Shown one piece after another: positions 9,807-19,239 of a DNA stretch of 64,000 nt; the first letter of the stretch is position 1, and each line of letters opens with the position of its first letter. Source of the stretch: Gemmata massiliana (lineage in GTDB: Bacteria; Planctomycetota; Planctomycetia; Gemmatales; Gemmataceae). The stretch lies in the NCBI RefSeq assembly GCF_901538265.1, contig NZ_LR593886.1, forward strand, positions 6,531,738-6,595,737. Direction: 5' to 3'. The position numbers and the translations under genes are program-made. The notes beneath the pieces were generated by a model. The model saw only the letters and a list, made by a program, of their open reading frames with translations. It ran no database searches and was not told the origin of the DNA.

Positions 9807-12107
9807 ATGCCGACAGCCGCCCTCCGTTCTTTACTCAGGTCCGCCACCTGCTCGGACGCCGGAACCGACGCCGATTTGCTCGCCCGGTTCGCCGCCGATC
9901 GGGACGAGCGGACGTTCGCCGAACTCGTTCACCGGCACGGGGCGCTGGTCCACGGAACGGCCCGGCGCATCGCGGGCGACCCCGACGCCGCCCACGATGC
10001 GTTTCAGGCCACGTTCCTGCTACTCGCCCGTAAAGCGTCCGCCGGAGGATGGGGGCCGACCGTCGGCCCGTGGTTGTACCGGGTCGCCTGCCGGGTGGCG
10101 GCCCGTGCGCGTTCACGCATGGCCCGGCGCCCGGGGCACGCGCCCGTCGCGGACGTTCCCGGGCACGCACCGGACCCGGGCGCCGGGCTCGCGTGGGCGG
10201 ACGTGAGGGGCGCGCTCGACCGGGGACTGGCGTCGCTCCCGGCGCGCCTCCGCGACCCGCTCGTGCTGTGCTATTTAGAGGGGCTGACCCGGGACGAGGC
10301 GGCAGACGCACTGGGGTGCTCACCGGTGGTTCTCAAGGGGCGAATCGCCCGCGGCCGGGACCGGCTCCGGCGCGCGCTCGCCGGGCGCGGCATCACCCTG
10401 ACGGCGGCTCTGAGCGGGGTGCTGGTTGCGGGCAACGGGGTGTCGGCGAGCGCGGCGGCAGAACTCGCTCAGACGGCCGTCGCGTACCAAGCGACCCGAA
10501 TCGCCCCGCCGACCGTTCGGGCGCTGCTCGGCGCGTCGTTCACCGGGTGGAAGCTGTTCGCCCGGGTGACCGGGCTGCTCTTGGCGTGCGCGACCGTCGG
10601 GCTCGCCGCGACCGGGTTGGTCCCGGAACTCCCGCAAGCGCCCCTGCCCCACCCGGCCGCCCCGCGCTTACTGGAACCGGCCATCCAACTCGGTTCAGGC
10701 GCGCTCCGGCACCCGGGCGCGCTCAGCCACCTGAGATTCTCCGCCGACGGCCGGGAGCTGATCTCTTACGGGAACGGAACGGCGCGCCGGTGGGACGCCC
10801 GCAACGGGAAGTTGCTCGGCCAACTCGGGCCGGACTCCACGATCATAACAGACTGGACACACCCGACCGCAAACGGTGCGGCGGTGATCGCCGTTCGCAG
10901 GGAACTCTCTCCCGATCGCCTGTCCGTTGTTCGGGTCGAGACCGCAACCGGCCGGCACGAGCCCCTGTTCGATCTCCCGAAGCGAATCGGCGCCCCGCCG
11001 CGGAACCCGATTCAGGTCGTAACCGCGGCGGACGACTTGCTGGCCCGGAACGACGACGGCACCGTGGTTCTGTGGGATCTCCGCACGCGGAAGCAGCGGT
11101 TGACGATCGACCCGCCGGGCAAAGGACACATTCTTCTGTTCACACCGGACGGGAAGCAAGTCATTACGGCCGGAGGGGACGGGCGGACGGTCCGGTTCTG
11201 GGACGTTCAGACCGGAAAGGAGGTCCGCTCACTGACCCGGGCCGGCGGGCAGTTCCCACAATCCACCCTCCATCTCGTTTCGATCTCCGCGGACGGGCGC
11301 TGGGTCGCGGCGCTAGACAACTGTTCTTTATTCGGGTACGGGACGGAGGTTACCGTCTGGGACACCAAGCAACCGGACAAGCCGCAGGTTCTGGTGCTGC
11401 AAGAGGGCGGGGGGCACGGATCGGCCCTTGAGTTCGGCCCCGGCGGAATTCTCTACTCGATCGACCCACTCTTTAACAGCCCGCGCCCGATGGTGACGAA
11501 GTGGGATCTGTCGAACGGCAACAAGCTGACCTCTTGGTTGGGGCCGTACTGGGGGGCACACCGTTTGGATACGTCCAACGCCTCCCCGATCGCGGTCAAT
11601 TCGGACGGCTCGGTGCTCGCAATCGGAACGTTCGGGGGCGTGGTTCGGCTGTACGACACCAAGACCGGTCGCGAACTCGCCCCCACTGATAACCACGGGG
11701 CCGAGGTTCTCAGCGTGAGTTTCGACCGCACCGGTCGGGAGGTCCGGACGGTGGCCGCGGACGGATCGATGACGGCCTGGAACGCCGGTACGGGCGCGGC
11801 GCGCGCCCGCGGTACTCCATTGGACGGCGAGCGCCTCGAGGTTCCGGCCCGGACCGCCATGTCGATGGAAACTCCACTTCACTGGATTCTGTCCCCGGAC
11901 GGGCAGTGGGCTCTCACGCAGGAGCGCCACGCGAAGGCCCACCAGGACAGCGCGGCGTTCGAGTGGACGTTCGTACTTCGAGACGCGGCCTCCGGCAAGC
12001 GACGGGTGACGGGAACGGTTCCCGGACAGATAACGGAGCTGATCCCCGTTCCGGGGCGCGATCTGCTAATTTATCGGTGCAACGCAGGGCCGGCGCACTT
12101 CATTTAG
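9807..12107 (+). CDS. ECF sigma factor / WD40 fusion, truncated by IS insertion (5' part)
   Basis: ATG 9807 follows CCGGAG. Residues about 22-100 are sigma-70 region 2 (ARFAADRDERTFAELVHRHG, AAHDAFQATFLLLARKA) and about 128-190 region 4 (LPARLRDPLVLCYLEGLTRDEAADALG). A hydrophobic helix at about 250-270 (LFARVTGLLLACATVGLAAT) could place the following WD40-like propeller outside the membrane. Propeller blades are visible as LRFSADGRELIS, DGRTVRFWDVQTGKEV and GGVVRLYDTKTGRELA. The original frame runs to base 12084 (..LIYRCN). There an ISAs1-type element is inserted, so the ORF now ends after seven element-encoded residues (AGPAHFI). The remainder is at 13295-13899, and joining the two restores a 960-aa protein in frame. 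The sigma part is intact, so a truncated but active product is possible. Confidence 0.85.
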   Translation: MPTAALRSLLRSATCSDAGTDADLLARFAADRDERTFAELVHRHGALVHGTARRIAGDPDAAHDAFQATFLLLARKASAGGWGPTVGPWLYRVACRVAARARSRMARRPGHAPVADVPGHAPDPGAGLAWADVRGALDRGLASLPARLRDPLVLCYLEGLTRDEAADALGCSPVVLKGRIARGRDRLRRALAGRGITLTAALSGVLVAGNGVSASAAAELAQTAVAYQATRIAPPTVRALLGASFTGWKLFARVTGLLLACATVGLAATGLVPELPQAPLPHPAAPRLLEPAIQLGSGALRHPGALSHLRFSADGRELISYGNGTARRWDARNGKLLGQLGPDSTIITDWTHPTANGAAVIAVRRELSPDRLSVVRVETATGRHEPLFDLPKRIGAPPRNPIQVVTAADDLLARNDDGTVVLWDLRTRKQRLTIDPPGKGHILLFTPDGKQVITAGGDGRTVRFWDVQTGKEVRSLTRAGGQFPQSTLHLVSISADGRWVAALDNCSLFGYGTEVTVWDTKQPDKPQVLVLQEGGGHGSALEFGPGGILYSIDPLFNSPRPMVTKWDLSNGNKLTSWLGPYWGAHRLDTSNASPIAVNSDGSVLAIGTFGGVVRLYDTKTGRELAPTDNHGAEVLSVSFDRTGREVRTVAADGSMTAWNAGTGAARARGTPLDGERLEVPARTAMSMETPLHWILSPDGQWALTQERHAKAHQDSAAFEWTFVLRDAASGKRRVTGTVPGQITELIPVPGRDLLIYRCNAGPAHFI
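12075..12084. repeat. Left target-site duplication of the IS element
   Basis: CGGTGCAACG immediately precedes the left inverted repeat and is repeated exactly at 13285-13294. Confidence 0.95.
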
Positions 12108-13284
12108 TCGTCAGAATCTTAAGCACTTTGAGCAGGTATTGATCGTCCCAGGCGGCCTTCATGCGTCGAGTACGAATGCTGCCCTTGGTGTCCGCCCGCT
12201 GGAGCAGGGACAGGGCAACCCGGCGAATCATGCCCAGGTTGGCCCCGGCGTGTCCGGCCCGAGCCCGGCTGTCGTCTTCCCGGAACGCGATGTCCAGACA
12301 CCAATGGAGCCCGTTCTCAATGCCCCAATGGTTGCGGATGTACCCCGCCAGCTCGACCGCCCCGATCCGCAAGCTGGTGAGGTAGTAATGGGCGGTGCTC
12401 TCATTCGGCTTCCCGTTCACCACCCGCTCCCGGCACACCAGGGCCACGGCCCCAACATCGGCCCACCCGCTCGGTAGCCCTTCCGGATCTTCAACCACCG
12501 TCACGTACCGCTCTTCCTCGCGCCCGTCCTCGACCGCGGACCCCATGTCACACCCGGCGAACGCGTCCTCCCCGGCCCGCGCGAACACCTCCGCCACCGC
12601 GCCGCGCAACCCCTTCTGGTTCCCCTTCACGCACACCACGTAATGCCCGCCCTGGGTGCGGATCTGGGACACCAACTCCTTCTGGCAAAAGGCCGCGTCG
12701 ACGGTCACCACCGCGCCCGTCAGATCCAGGGCGCCCAACAGATCTGGGGCCGTGGTGATCTCGTGTCCGCCCTCGGGCACGGACCGCTGGCCCAGGATCA
12801 ACCGGTTCTCCACGGCCCACGCCTCGACCAGATGCAAGCACCCGGTGAACGTGTTCTTGGTGGACCGCCGGGCGCTCTTACCATCGATCGCCACGTGCAC
12901 CAGGCCGGTACTCTCGCATGCGGCTGCCATCCAGCGCCCGAACCGGTCCGCGAACGCGTCCGGGTCCAGCTTGGCGAACACGCGCTCGAACGTGTCCGGG
13001 CTCGGAACCCCGTGGGGCAACCGCAGGTACGGGGCGAACAACGTTTGCTTGGCCCGACCGAACGCGGCCACCTGGTCCCACCCGTCGGCCCCGGCGATCA
13101 CCGCACACGTGGCCAACGTGAGGATATCCACCAGCTCATGCAACTTGTTCTTCGTTTCGCGGCGCGGGTCTGGCACATCCGCAAACACCGCCAGCAGCGG
13201 AATACTCATCGGGGTTCCTCCATAACAACCCCGATATAGACGTAAATGCGGCTGCCGTCACGGGTTCATAGTGCGCCAACCCTG
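12085..13284. mobile_element. ISAs1-type insertion sequence, complete, 1200 bp
   Basis: The element begins CAGGGCCGGCGCACT at 12085 and ends with the complement of CAGGGTTGGCGCACT at 13284, giving 15-bp terminal inverted repeats with two mismatches. Both ends are flanked by the identical 10-mer CGGTGCAACG, a target duplication of the size expected for this family. One transposase gene fills the element on the minus strand. It sits inside the sigma/WD40 fusion gene. Perfect duplications and an intact transposase indicate a recent insertion. Confidence 0.95.
12100..13209 (-). CDS. ISAs1 family transposase
   Basis: A 369-aa protein starts at ATG 13209 behind GGAGGA. The N-terminal ~85 residues match the DDE_Tnp_1-associated region (FADVPDPRRETKNKLHELVDIL, SPDTFERVFAKLDP). 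The catalytic DDE triad is visible as D109 (VAIDGKSARRS), D171 (VVTVDAAFCQ) and E298 (IRNHWGIENGLHW), with the usual HYVVCVKGNQK strand between the second Asp and the Glu. Length and motifs are those of a complete, potentially active enzyme that cuts and joins the element ends by hydrolysis and transesterification. Its stop lies 13 bp inside the left inverted repeat boundary. Confidence 0.95.
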   Translation of the reverse strand: MSIPLLAVFADVPDPRRETKNKLHELVDILTLATCAVIAGADGWDQVAAFGRAKQTLFAPYLRLPHGVPSPDTFERVFAKLDPDAFADRFGRWMAAACESTGLVHVAIDGKSARRSTKNTFTGCLHLVEAWAVENRLILGQRSVPEGGHEITTAPDLLGALDLTGAVVTVDAAFCQKELVSQIRTQGGHYVVCVKGNQKGLRGAVAEVFARAGEDAFAGCDMGSAVEDGREEERYVTVVEDPEGLPSGWADVGAVALVCRERVVNGKPNESTAHYYLTSLRIGAVELAGYIRNHWGIENGLHWCLDIAFREDDSRARAGHAGANLGMIRRVALSLLQRADTKGSIRTRRMKAAWDDQYLLKVLKILTTK

Positions 13285-13294
13285 CGGTGCAACG
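13285..13294. repeat. Right target-site duplication of the IS element
   Basis: CGGTGCAACG directly follows the right inverted repeat and is identical to 12075-12084. Confidence 0.95.
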
Positions 13295-13899
13295 TGACCG
13301 GCGGTCAACAGGTGCGGGCCTGGGACACCGCGTTCGGCGCCGTCCTCCCCGCAATTGATCGCGTGTTCGACCAGTTCAACGCGCAATACACGGTCACGCC
13401 GGACGGCCGGTCGCTGATCGTGTGCGATCAGGGGTCGGTTTCCGGGTACGATCCGCAGACCGGGCGCGAGCGGTTCACCTGGAAGCTCGCCGACCGGGGC
13501 GCGCCGGACCAGCCGGGTGCGGGCGAAAAACACCCACGGCGCATAGCGGCCGTGGCGGCGTCACCGGACGGAAAGGCGCTCGCGATCGCGGTCGCCGGGG
13601 TCGATTACGTCGATCCGACAAAAGGAACGCACGAGTTGGTTCTGGCCGAGACCGAAACCGGGAACGTGATCCGTCGGGTGCGGACCCCGGAAACGCTCCC
13701 CGGGTTGCTGACGTTCTCTCCGGACGGCCGGCGGATCGCCGGGTCGCGGTGCGTGTGGGACGCGGGCACGCTGAAGGAACTGGGGCGGTTCCCCGCCAAG
13801 TTGCACGTAATGGCCGCCGGGTTCAGGCCGGACGGTCGACAGGTGGCGACCGGGCACTTCAACGGTACTGCTCGCGTTTGGACGATCGATTCCGATTGA
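13295..13899 (+). pseudogene. 3' part of the split ECF sigma / WD40 gene
   Basis: This is the detached C-terminal ~200 residues of the fusion gene starting at 9807. Removing the element and one target copy joins codon AAC (12081-12083) to GTG made of base 12084 plus 13295-13296, giving ..YRCN|VTGGQQVRAWDT.. in frame. WD40-like blades are clear (VRAWDTAFGAVLPAID, YTVTPDGRSLIVCDQG, VAASPDGKALAIAV, LTFSPDGRRIAGSRCVWDAGT, GFRPDGRQVATGHFNGTARVWTI). An in-frame ATG at 13246 lies inside the element, but no ribosome site or promoter was seen, so this piece is probably not translated alone. Confidence 0.85.
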
Positions 13900-13961
13900 C
13901 GCAGAGCGTGGTGACCGACTCCGGAAGGCGCGCGGTGCGCTCGGCCCGGTTCGTGTTACCC

Positions 13962-14014
13962 CAGCAAACGAAGACGGCCCGTGGGAACTTCCCGCGGGCC
14001 GTCTTCGTTTGCTG
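13962..14014. terminator. Bidirectional hairpin terminator
   Basis: Two perfect 20-base arms (13962-13981 and 13995-14014), extended by further inner pairs around AACTT, form a very stable hairpin with CAAACG/CGTTTG near the ends. It lies between the convergent sigma/WD40 and chemotaxis genes and suits both. Confidence 0.85.
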
Positions 14015-14023
14015 CGTTCGCGT

Positions 14024-16348
14024 TTAGAACTCAGTGAACCCGTCGTGGTTCCCGCTCCCGAGCCGGTCCAGTTCGTGTCCGCGCCCGTTACCGTTGGAGT
14101 GCCCGCTCTTGAGCGCCCGCGCGACCGCGGGCCGGGGTTTGGTCGCCGGGGGCTTGGCCCGAACCGCACTTGGCGCCCGCCCGTTCTCACTGAGCTTGAA
14201 CCGTGAGACCAGATCGCGGAGTTGAGCCGCTTGATCGGTGAGCGTTTGGGCGGTGGCCGACATCTCTTCGGTCTGCGAGGCGTTGCGCTGGGTGACGGAG
14301 TCCATTTGCGAGACGGCTTTGTTGACCTGCTCGATACCCACCGACTGCTCCTTACCCGCCGCCGCGATCTCGGTGATGATGTCGGTCACACGCTTCACGC
14401 TCGTCACGATCTCGCCCAGGGTTGAGCCGGACTGGTTGACGAGTTCGGTGCCGGCATCGACCTTCTTGACCGAGTCCTCGATGAGTGACTTGATCTCCTT
14501 CGCGGACGTAGCCGAACGTTGAGCCAGGTTCCGCACCTCAGACGCCACGACCGCGAACCCGCGCCCCTGCTCGCCGGCTCGTGCGGCTTCGACGGCGGCG
14601 TTCAGCGCGAGCAGGTTGGTCTGGAACGCGATCTCGTCGATCGTCGTAATAATGTCCGCGATCTTCTTCGACGCGCCGTTGATCTCGCTCATCGCTTCGA
14701 CCGCGTTGCCGACGACCTGACCGCCCTTCTCGGCGATGTCTCGCGACGTACTCGCGAGCTGACGGGCCTGTTGCGCGCTGTCGGAGTTCTGGCGCACGGT
14801 GGCTGTGATTTCTTCCAGAGTGCTGGCCGTTTCTTCAAGGCTGCTGGCCTGCTCCTGGGCGCCCGTGGAGATCTCGTCACTGGCCGAGGACAATTGGCTC
14901 GAGGCGTCGGCGAGCTGCTCGGACACCTCGCGCACGCCCTCCAGAGCGGTCCGAATCGAGACGATCGCCTGATTGAGTGCGGCCCCCATCTGCCCGACTT
15001 GGTCGTTACCCAGGTCCGGGGCCTCTTGGGTGAAATCGCCGGCGGCCACGGCGCTCACCGCGGTCATGATCGTGGCGACCTTGTCCTTCAGTTCGACCGC
15101 GTCCTCCTTGACCTTCTGTTCCATGTTCTTCGCGGCCGTAATGTCGGTGGCGAATTTCACAACTTTGTAGGGCCTGCCGTTGAGGTCCAGGATCGGGTTG
15201 TACGAGGCCTGGAGCCACACGCTCTTGCCCGCCTTGTCCACGCGCTGGAACTCGCCGATCACGGGCTCGCCCCGGTTCAGTTTGGCCCAGAACTCGCGGT
15301 ACTCGGGGCTGGACGCGAGCGCGGGGGCAACGAACGTACGGTGGTGCCGGCCCTGGACCTCGGAGAGGCTGTACCCCATCGTGCGCTGGAAGTTCTCGTT
15401 GGCGCTCGCGACGGTCCCGTCCATCTTGAACTCGATTACCGCCTGGGCGCGCCCGATGGCCGTGATCTGGCCCACGAAGTCCGCGTTCTCCGCGCGCTGT
15501 TTGCCGACCGCTTCCCAATTGACCTTGTCCTGTTGGAGCGCGGTGTGAATGCCCTGGACGGTCGCATTGAGGGCCGCGCCCATCTGCCCGAACTCGTCGG
15601 TCGAGGTCACCGTCGCCTGCTGCGTCAGGTCGCCCGTGGACACGGCCTGGAGCACCTTCACCGTAGTGTTCAGCGGGTTCACGATCAGGTTGCGGAAGAA
15701 GATCCCGAGGCCGATGGCCACGAGCACCGCGCCCCCGATGACCGCGTACATGGTCGTTTTGGACGCCGCGAACAGTTCCCGCGCGTCCTTGGCGTCGCCC
15801 TCCCCGATCTCGCCCTGGAGGTCGCACATCTCGTTCAGTTGCGCGTTCATCTTGAGCGCGTTGGGGATCGAGTTGAAGCACACCTGTTCCGCGCGCTCGA
15901 GATCCCCACTCTTGAGCGCCCCCATTATGGCGTCGTGGTCCCGGTAGAACTCCGCCACGCGCGGCTGGAGCTCGGTCCAGAGCTTCTTTTCCTTCTCGAC
16001 CATCGGGAGCGCTTCGTACTTCTTCGCCGCTTCGCGGGCCTTGCCCATCGCGGTTTCCAGCGCGCCCGATGCCTGGGTCCGGACGGCCTCGTCCTTGCGG
16101 CGCGTGGCCATGAGGAGCGAGCGCTCGGTGCGCTGGATGGCGCTGAGGTGCCCGCGCAGGTCGGTCAGCGCGCGGAGCGACGGGAGCAGGTTCCCGTTGG
16201 CGTTCTCCACGGCCGTGTTGATCTGGGTCATGGACCGAATGCCCCACAGCCCGACGGCCGCGCACGCGACCGCGAGCACCAGGAACCCGCCGATGAGTCG
16301 GGTGCCGATCCCCAGGTTATTGAACTTCTCTGTGAGTTGGCTTGGCAT
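14024..16348 (-). CDS. Methyl-accepting chemotaxis protein with PAS domain
   Basis: A 774-aa transducer. Its order is: TM1 ([20 protein letters not shown]), a periplasmic four-helix-bundle sensor of ~150 residues, TM2 ([18 protein letters not shown]), HAMP ([18 protein letters not shown]), a PAS domain ([40 protein letters not shown]), a second HAMP-like linker ([20 protein letters not shown]) and the signalling domain. The conserved hairpin tip is present ([36 protein letters not shown]), so it should bind CheA/CheW. No C-terminal methylation-enzyme tether pentapeptide is seen. The PAS domain could hold haem, flavin or a small ligand; no cofactor Cys/His motif was identified. No other che genes lie in the window. 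The start ATG 16348 has AGGA upstream. Confidence 0.95.
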   Translation of the reverse strand: MPSQLTEKFNNLGIGTRLIGGFLVLAVACAAVGLWGIRSMTQINTAVENANGNLLPSLRALTDLRGHLSAIQRTERSLLMATRRKDEAVRTQASGALETAMGKAREAAKKYEALPMVEKEKKLWTELQPRVAEFYRDHDAIMGALKSGDLERAEQVCFNSIPNALKMNAQLNEMCDLQGEIGEGDAKDARELFAASKTTMYAVIGGAVLVAIGLGIFFRNLIVNPLNTTVKVLQAVSTGDLTQQATVTSTDEFGQMGAALNATVQGIHTALQQDKVNWEAVGKQRAENADFVGQITAIGRAQAVIEFKMDGTVASANENFQRTMGYSLSEVQGRHHRTFVAPALASSPEYREFWAKLNRGEPVIGEFQRVDKAGKSVWLQASYNPILDLNGRPYKVVKFATDITAAKNMEQKVKEDAVELKDKVATIMTAVSAVAAGDFTQEAPDLGNDQVGQMGAALNQAIVSIRTALEGVREVSEQLADASSQLSSASDEISTGAQEQASSLEETASTLEEITATVRQNSDSAQQARQLASTSRDIAEKGGQVVGNAVEAMSEINGASKKIADIITTIDEIAFQTNLLALNAAVEAARAGEQGRGFAVVASEVRNLAQRSATSAKEIKSLIEDSVKKVDAGTELVNQSGSTLGEIVTSVKRVTDIITEIAAAGKEQSVGIEQVNKAVSQMDSVTQRNASQTEEMSATAQTLTDQAAQLRDLVSRFKLSENGRAPSAVRAKPPATKPRPAVARALKSGHSNGNGRGHELDRLGSGNHDGFTEF

Positions 16349-17040
16349 GGACAGCGTATCCTAATCGGGTAGCGGCACGGCGGAGCGGGTGGCCCGGGCA
16401 AATGTTCGGTCACGGGGTGGAGCGGGCACCGGTCGCGCGGTGGTCGTCACGAGCCGGTCGAAGTCGGTTGAGATACGAGGAGCCCATCCGACACACAAAA
16501 CTCCGTCACACCGTCGAGCCCTTACGGGCAATTGCCCGTACATACTCTTTGAACATTGCAACACTAGAACTGCATTCGCACCGTTTGTCTCATGTGGGGC
16601 AAGAATGTTAAAGTTCGCGCGGCGTGGTGAATCTTGCGGCCCGGTTACCAAATCGCGACCCGGGATATCGTGTGGAGGCACAGATCAACTGTGCCGCGCG
16701 AAGCGATGCCGCAGCCCGCGAGCACGCAGTTTGGGCTTCGCAAAGAATTTGAGTTTCAAGTGTGCGTGTGGTTCGACCTTCCGTGAAATTCAGAGCCTCC
16801 GCTGAGGCGATCAACCCTAGCGCGCATTCGCGGCTCGCACGTGTCAGGAAAATCCCGGCGCGGCGAGATCGAGGGCGCCGACCGAGAGCGCACGGTGTCG
16901 TCGAACGGAACGCCATCGCGTCGCACGGGTTCCGTTTCGGGCTCCGATATCGATTCCGGGGCAAATGAGCGCTTGTGACGCGGAGCGCGGAGCAGGTATA
17001 CTTTATTCCCCCCGCCCGCTCTCCCTCCCGGCGCTCAACG
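16349..17040. other. Intergenic region with no supportable gene
   Basis: This 692-bp gap separates divergent genes (chemotaxis receptor leftwards, DUF1549 gene rightwards). Short frames here have no ribosome sites or family motifs. The only structure noticed is the 18-bp palindrome at 16523-16540. Confidence 0.6.
16523..16540. promoter_or_regulatory. Perfect 18-bp palindrome upstream of the chemotaxis gene
   Basis: TACGGGCAATTGCCCGTA reads the same on both strands, 175 bp before the receptor start. It could be a dimeric regulator operator or a short hairpin; no second copy was noticed. Confidence 0.35.
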
Positions 17041-19221
17041 ATGCGAACCGCTGCCGCACTGTTGATCCTCGTTGCGCTCGTTCCGCGCCCGTGCAGGGCC
17101 GACGAGCCGCAAAACCATTGGGCCTGGAAGAAGCCCGAGCGCCCGAAAGTTCCCGTCGCTGACGGACAACAACCCGCGAACCCCGTTGACGCTTTCATTC
17201 GCGCGAAGTTGACCGCGGCGAAACTGTCGCTCGCGCCGCCCGCGACGCGCGAACAGCTCATTCGCCGCGTCACGTTCGATCTCCACGGTCTCCCGCCGAC
17301 GCCCGAAGAAATTGATGCGTTCGTAAGCGACAAGGCGCCCGAGGCGTGGGCCAAAGTCGTGGACCGCCTGCTCGCGAGCCCCAGATACGGCGAGCGCTGG
17401 GGGCGACACTGGCTCGATTTGGCCCGCTACGCGGACACCAACGGCTACGAGTTCGACGAACCGCGCCCGGATGCGTGGCGCTACCGCGACTACGTCATCA
17501 AGTCGTTCAACGACGACAAACCCTTCGACCGGTTCATCACCGAGCAACTTGCGGGGGACGAGGCGTTCCCCAACAGCCCCGAAGCGCTCGTCGCGACCGG
17601 CTTCAACTTGCTCGGCCCGGACATGACCGATTCCGCGGACCAGGCCCAACGGCGCCTGAACACGCTCACGGACATGACCGACACCGCGGCCCTCGCGTTC
17701 CTGGGGCTTACGGTTACCTGCGCGCGGTGCCACGATCACAAGTTTGAACCGATCTCGCAAAAGGACTACTTCCGGCTGCAAGCGTTCTTCACGCCCGCGA
17801 ACTTCCGCAAAGACATCCCCGTCGTCACACCCACGGAAGTCGCCGCCCGTATCAGCGCGGTCCGCTCATACGAGCAATCCACGAAGGGGTTGCGCGAGCA
17901 ACTCGCGGCCGTCGAAGAACCGCACCGCAAGAAGATGTTCGAGGACCGGCTCGCGAAACTCTCCCCCGATGCCCAAACCGCCCACCGCACGGCGCCCGCC
18001 CACCGCACCGGCGGGCAGATCGAACTCGTCGCGGAGACGGAAGCAAAAGTCCGCGTCACAGACGCCGAGGGCGCGAAGGCACTGACGCCCGCCGAGAAAG
18101 CACGGACCGAGGAACTAAAAGCCAAACTGAAAGCGTTCGACAGCAAGAAGCCGCCCGCACCGCCGGTCGCAATGGGGTTAACGGACAAGCCGGGAGTACC
18201 GCCCAAAACCTTCCTGCTCGAACGCGGCGAACTCGACAAGAAGGGCGTCGAGGTCGAGCCCGGTTTCCCCGTGGTTCTGTTGCCCGAGAGCAAAGAGGCT
18301 CCCGCCACGGTCAAGGCGCTCGCGAACAGCACCGGGCGCCGACTCGCGCTCGCGAACTGGGTCGCGAGCACCGACAACCCGCTGACGGCCCGCGTCATCG
18401 TGAACCGCCTCTGGCAGCACCACTTCGGCCGGGGAATCATCGGCACCGCGAGCGACTTCGGCCTCCGGGGGCAGAAGCCGACACACCCGGAGTTACTCGA
18501 CTGGCTCGCGTGCGAATTGATGCACCCCTCCCCAACCCCTCCCCTAAACGGAGAGGGGCTTAAAATCACCGGTCCAGCCCCCTGGGCGCTCAAGCGCCTT
18601 CACCGCCTGATGCTCCTGTCGGAAACGTATCAACAATCCACTCAGGCGAGCAAAGACGGGGCGGTCCTCGACCCAGATAACAAGCTCCTCGCACACGCGA
18701 ACCGGCTGCGGCTCGAAGGCGAAGCGGTGCGCGATTCGCTCCTCGCCGTCGGCGGGCGCCTCAACCCGAAGATGGGCGGCCCCGGTGTCGTGTTGCCGGA
18801 AGCGTCGCGTGCCGCGGGCGGGTCGCGTGCGGTCGCGGTCACGACCGACGCTGCGGAGCACACCCGCCGGAGCGTGTACCTCCTCTCGCGGCGCAATCTC
18901 AAGCTCGCGTTCCTCGAAGCGTTCGACCTGCCCGACAGCAACCTGAGTTGCCCGAAGCGCGAGCGCAGTACCACCGCGACGCAAGCTCTGGCGCTACTGA
19001 ACGCCGAAGAAACGATGGTCGCGGCAAAAGCGCTCGCATACCGGCTCACGCGCGAAGCAAAGGACGAAGACGCTCGCATCGCGCTCGCATACCGGCTCAC
19101 ACTTGGTCGAGTGCCGGCCGCGAAAGAAACGGAGCGCGCAAAAGCGTTCCTGAAGGAATCGCCGTTGAGCGAGTTGTGCCGCGCGCTGTTTAACGTGAAC
19201 GAGTTCGTCTATCTCGATTAG
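17041..19221 (+). CDS. DUF1549/DUF1553 planctomycete cytochrome-like protein
   Basis: A 726-aa exported protein; ATG 17041 gives a proper signal peptide (LLILVALVPRPCRADE), whereas a 22-codon upstream extension does not. DUF1549 (PSCyt2) spans roughly residues 40-260 (AFIRAKLTAAKLSLAPPA, RVTFDLHGLPPTPEEID, RYGERWGRHWLDLARYADTN) with a c-type haem-like C227-A-R-C230-H231. DUF1553 (PSD1) covers about 430-720 (NPLTARVIVNRLWQHHFGRG, STTATQALALLNAE). The frequent N-terminal PSCyt1 cytochrome domain is missing. About residues 495-511 (HPSPTPPLNGEGLKIT) are encoded by a palindromic repeat inserted in frame between ELM and WALKRLHR, which are normally almost adjacent. It is followed by a small membrane gene and DUF1501. 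Members of this pair are usually adjacent in planctomycetes; their biochemical role is unproven. Confidence 0.9.
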   Translation: MRTAAALLILVALVPRPCRADEPQNHWAWKKPERPKVPVADGQQPANPVDAFIRAKLTAAKLSLAPPATREQLIRRVTFDLHGLPPTPEEIDAFVSDKAPEAWAKVVDRLLASPRYGERWGRHWLDLARYADTNGYEFDEPRPDAWRYRDYVIKSFNDDKPFDRFITEQLAGDEAFPNSPEALVATGFNLLGPDMTDSADQAQRRLNTLTDMTDTAALAFLGLTVTCARCHDHKFEPISQKDYFRLQAFFTPANFRKDIPVVTPTEVAARISAVRSYEQSTKGLREQLAAVEEPHRKKMFEDRLAKLSPDAQTAHRTAPAHRTGGQIELVAETEAKVRVTDAEGAKALTPAEKARTEELKAKLKAFDSKKPPAPPVAMGLTDKPGVPPKTFLLERGELDKKGVEVEPGFPVVLLPESKEAPATVKALANSTGRRLALANWVASTDNPLTARVIVNRLWQHHFGRGIIGTASDFGLRGQKPTHPELLDWLACELMHPSPTPPLNGEGLKITGPAPWALKRLHRLMLLSETYQQSTQASKDGAVLDPDNKLLAHANRLRLEGEAVRDSLLAVGGRLNPKMGGPGVVLPEASRAAGGSRAVAVTTDAAEHTRRSVYLLSRRNLKLAFLEAFDLPDSNLSCPKRERSTTATQALALLNAEETMVAAKALAYRLTREAKDEDARIALAYRLTLGRVPAAKETERAKAFLKESPLSELCRALFNVNEFVYLD
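18522..18567. repeat. C-rich palindromic repeat inserted inside a coding region
   Basis: The stretch CACCCCTCCCCAACCCCTCC continues into CCCTAAACGGAGAGGGGCTT. It contains an inverted repeat (CCCCTC ... GAGGGG) and a tandem CCCCTCC-type motif, resembling interspersed repeats of this genome group. It is in frame, keeps the gene open and adds about 16 residues. Confidence 0.6.
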
Positions 19222-19239
19222 TCGCGAACGGGAAATCTC

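Noticed and set aside
14519..16372. 617-codon plus-strand frame opposite the chemotaxis receptor
   Set aside because: Antisense shadow; the receptor on the minus strand has every expected domain.
16608..17354. 248-codon minus-strand frame spanning the intergenic region
   Set aside because: Mostly antisense to the DUF1549 gene, no ribosome site, and low-complexity Arg/Ser/Ala content.
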